DNA of 64,000 bases from Peromyscus leucopus (lineage: Eukaryota; Chordata; Mammalia; Rodentia; Cricetidae), in contig NC_051075.1 of assembly GCF_004664715.2 (NCBI RefSeq), positions 36,727,958-36,791,957 on the forward strand. Reading direction: 5' to 3'. This document shows, piece by piece, positions 63,801 through 64,000 of this stretch (within the stretch, counting starts at the first letter, position 1; each line of letters starts with the position of its first letter). Both the position numbers and the translations under genes were made by a program. The notes under the pieces are model-generated. The model did not search any database, was not told where the DNA came from, and saw only the letters and a list, made by a program, of their open reading frames with translations.

Positions 63801-63977
63801 GTTAGGTACCTTAGAAAGCATGTTTGAAGAAGTAAAAAAAATTTTCCTCACGAAGGACTACAAATTGCTCATGAAAAAATACAAAGAGGAGATTCTATTA
63901 ATTACTTAGGATATAAGATAGAGCTACCAAAAATTAGACCCCAAAAGGTACAACAAAGGAGAGATTGATTGCAGACT

Positions 63978-64000
63978 CTTTTTTTTTTTTTTTTTTTTTT
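63978..64000. repeat. Poly-T at right edge
   Basis: A run of at least 21 T, probably the tail of a minus-strand SINE continuing outside the window. Confidence 0.6.

Larger units (their letters stand above)
62661..63975 (+). pseudogene. ERV reverse transcriptase remnant, split by an LTR
   Basis: The N-terminal RT part runs to 62964 with a stop there, then a shifted frame with IIITDLKDCFFNLPL (about 63079-63123) and the polymerase motif YMED (63296-63307), where YxDD is expected, so the catalytic Asp is replaced by Glu. The frame is cut by an LTR at 63336-63800 and resumes to about 63970. A 21-bp tandem duplication lies at 62978-63019. Confidence 0.78.
60200..64000 (+). mobile_element. Betaretrovirus-like (class II) ERV, internal region, runs off right edge
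   Basis: In order on the plus strand: gag-like sequence (capsid major homology region, zinc knuckles), protease and the first part of reverse transcriptase, all broken by stops and frame changes. The left limit is uncertain and no 5' LTR is identified. It is interrupted by a B1 (60508-60687) and by an LTR (63336-63800). Nothing here is expressible as an intact protein. A mysTR-like cricetid family is plausible but unproven. Confidence 0.75.

Noticed and set aside
56599..64000. KLHDC2, expected next to KLHDC1
   Set aside because: No KLHDC2 exon is found; it probably lies beyond the right edge.

Overview
This window is nuclear DNA from a rodent, most likely a cricetid (hamster, vole or deer-mouse group). 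The evidence is the split genes with GT-AG introns, the dense B1, B2, B4 and ID SINEs, and the many B1 copies carrying a 'gctttgcgcctttcctgg' segment that I associate with cricetids rather than house mouse. The species cannot be fixed from sequence alone.

Two protein-coding genes are present, head to head. On the minus strand, exons 1-4 of POLE2 (second subunit of DNA polymerase epsilon) lie between 4092 and 78, and the gene continues off the left edge. Its ATG sits in a CpG island with GC boxes and a perfect E2F-type site 9 bp upstream. On the plus strand, from 14565 to 56598, lies all of KLHDC1: 13 coding exons, 1221 nt including the stop, 406 residues, six kelch repeats and a C-terminal BC-box/Cul5-box-like tail. 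It starts in a second CpG island. Every KLHDC1 intron has GT-AG ends, all phases agree, and no lesion is seen. The POLE2-KLHDC1 order is also what I recall of human 14q21.

The rest is transposon-rich. The 10.4-kb intergenic gap holds a mosaic of endogenous retrovirus (ERV) debris at about 8.7-13.4 kb: an LTR, a decayed integrase fragment, an LTR fragment, an ERV-L-type integrase plus dUTPase pseudogene, and its 3' LTR. KLHDC1 introns carry dozens of SINEs, several LTRs, an L1 ORF2 scrap, a 340-bp CAC-repeat block, a 47-bp minisatellite and many microsatellites. Downstream of KLHDC1 (about 60.2 kb to the right edge) is a second, betaretrovirus-like ERV with broken gag, protease and RT. It is interrupted by a solo LTR with target duplications and contains a perfect 21-bp inverted repeat.

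I found no CRISPR array, no operon-like system and no convincing new protein-coding gene. The unusual material is structural: nested insertions, an inverted duplication in gag, and repeat expansions near exons.
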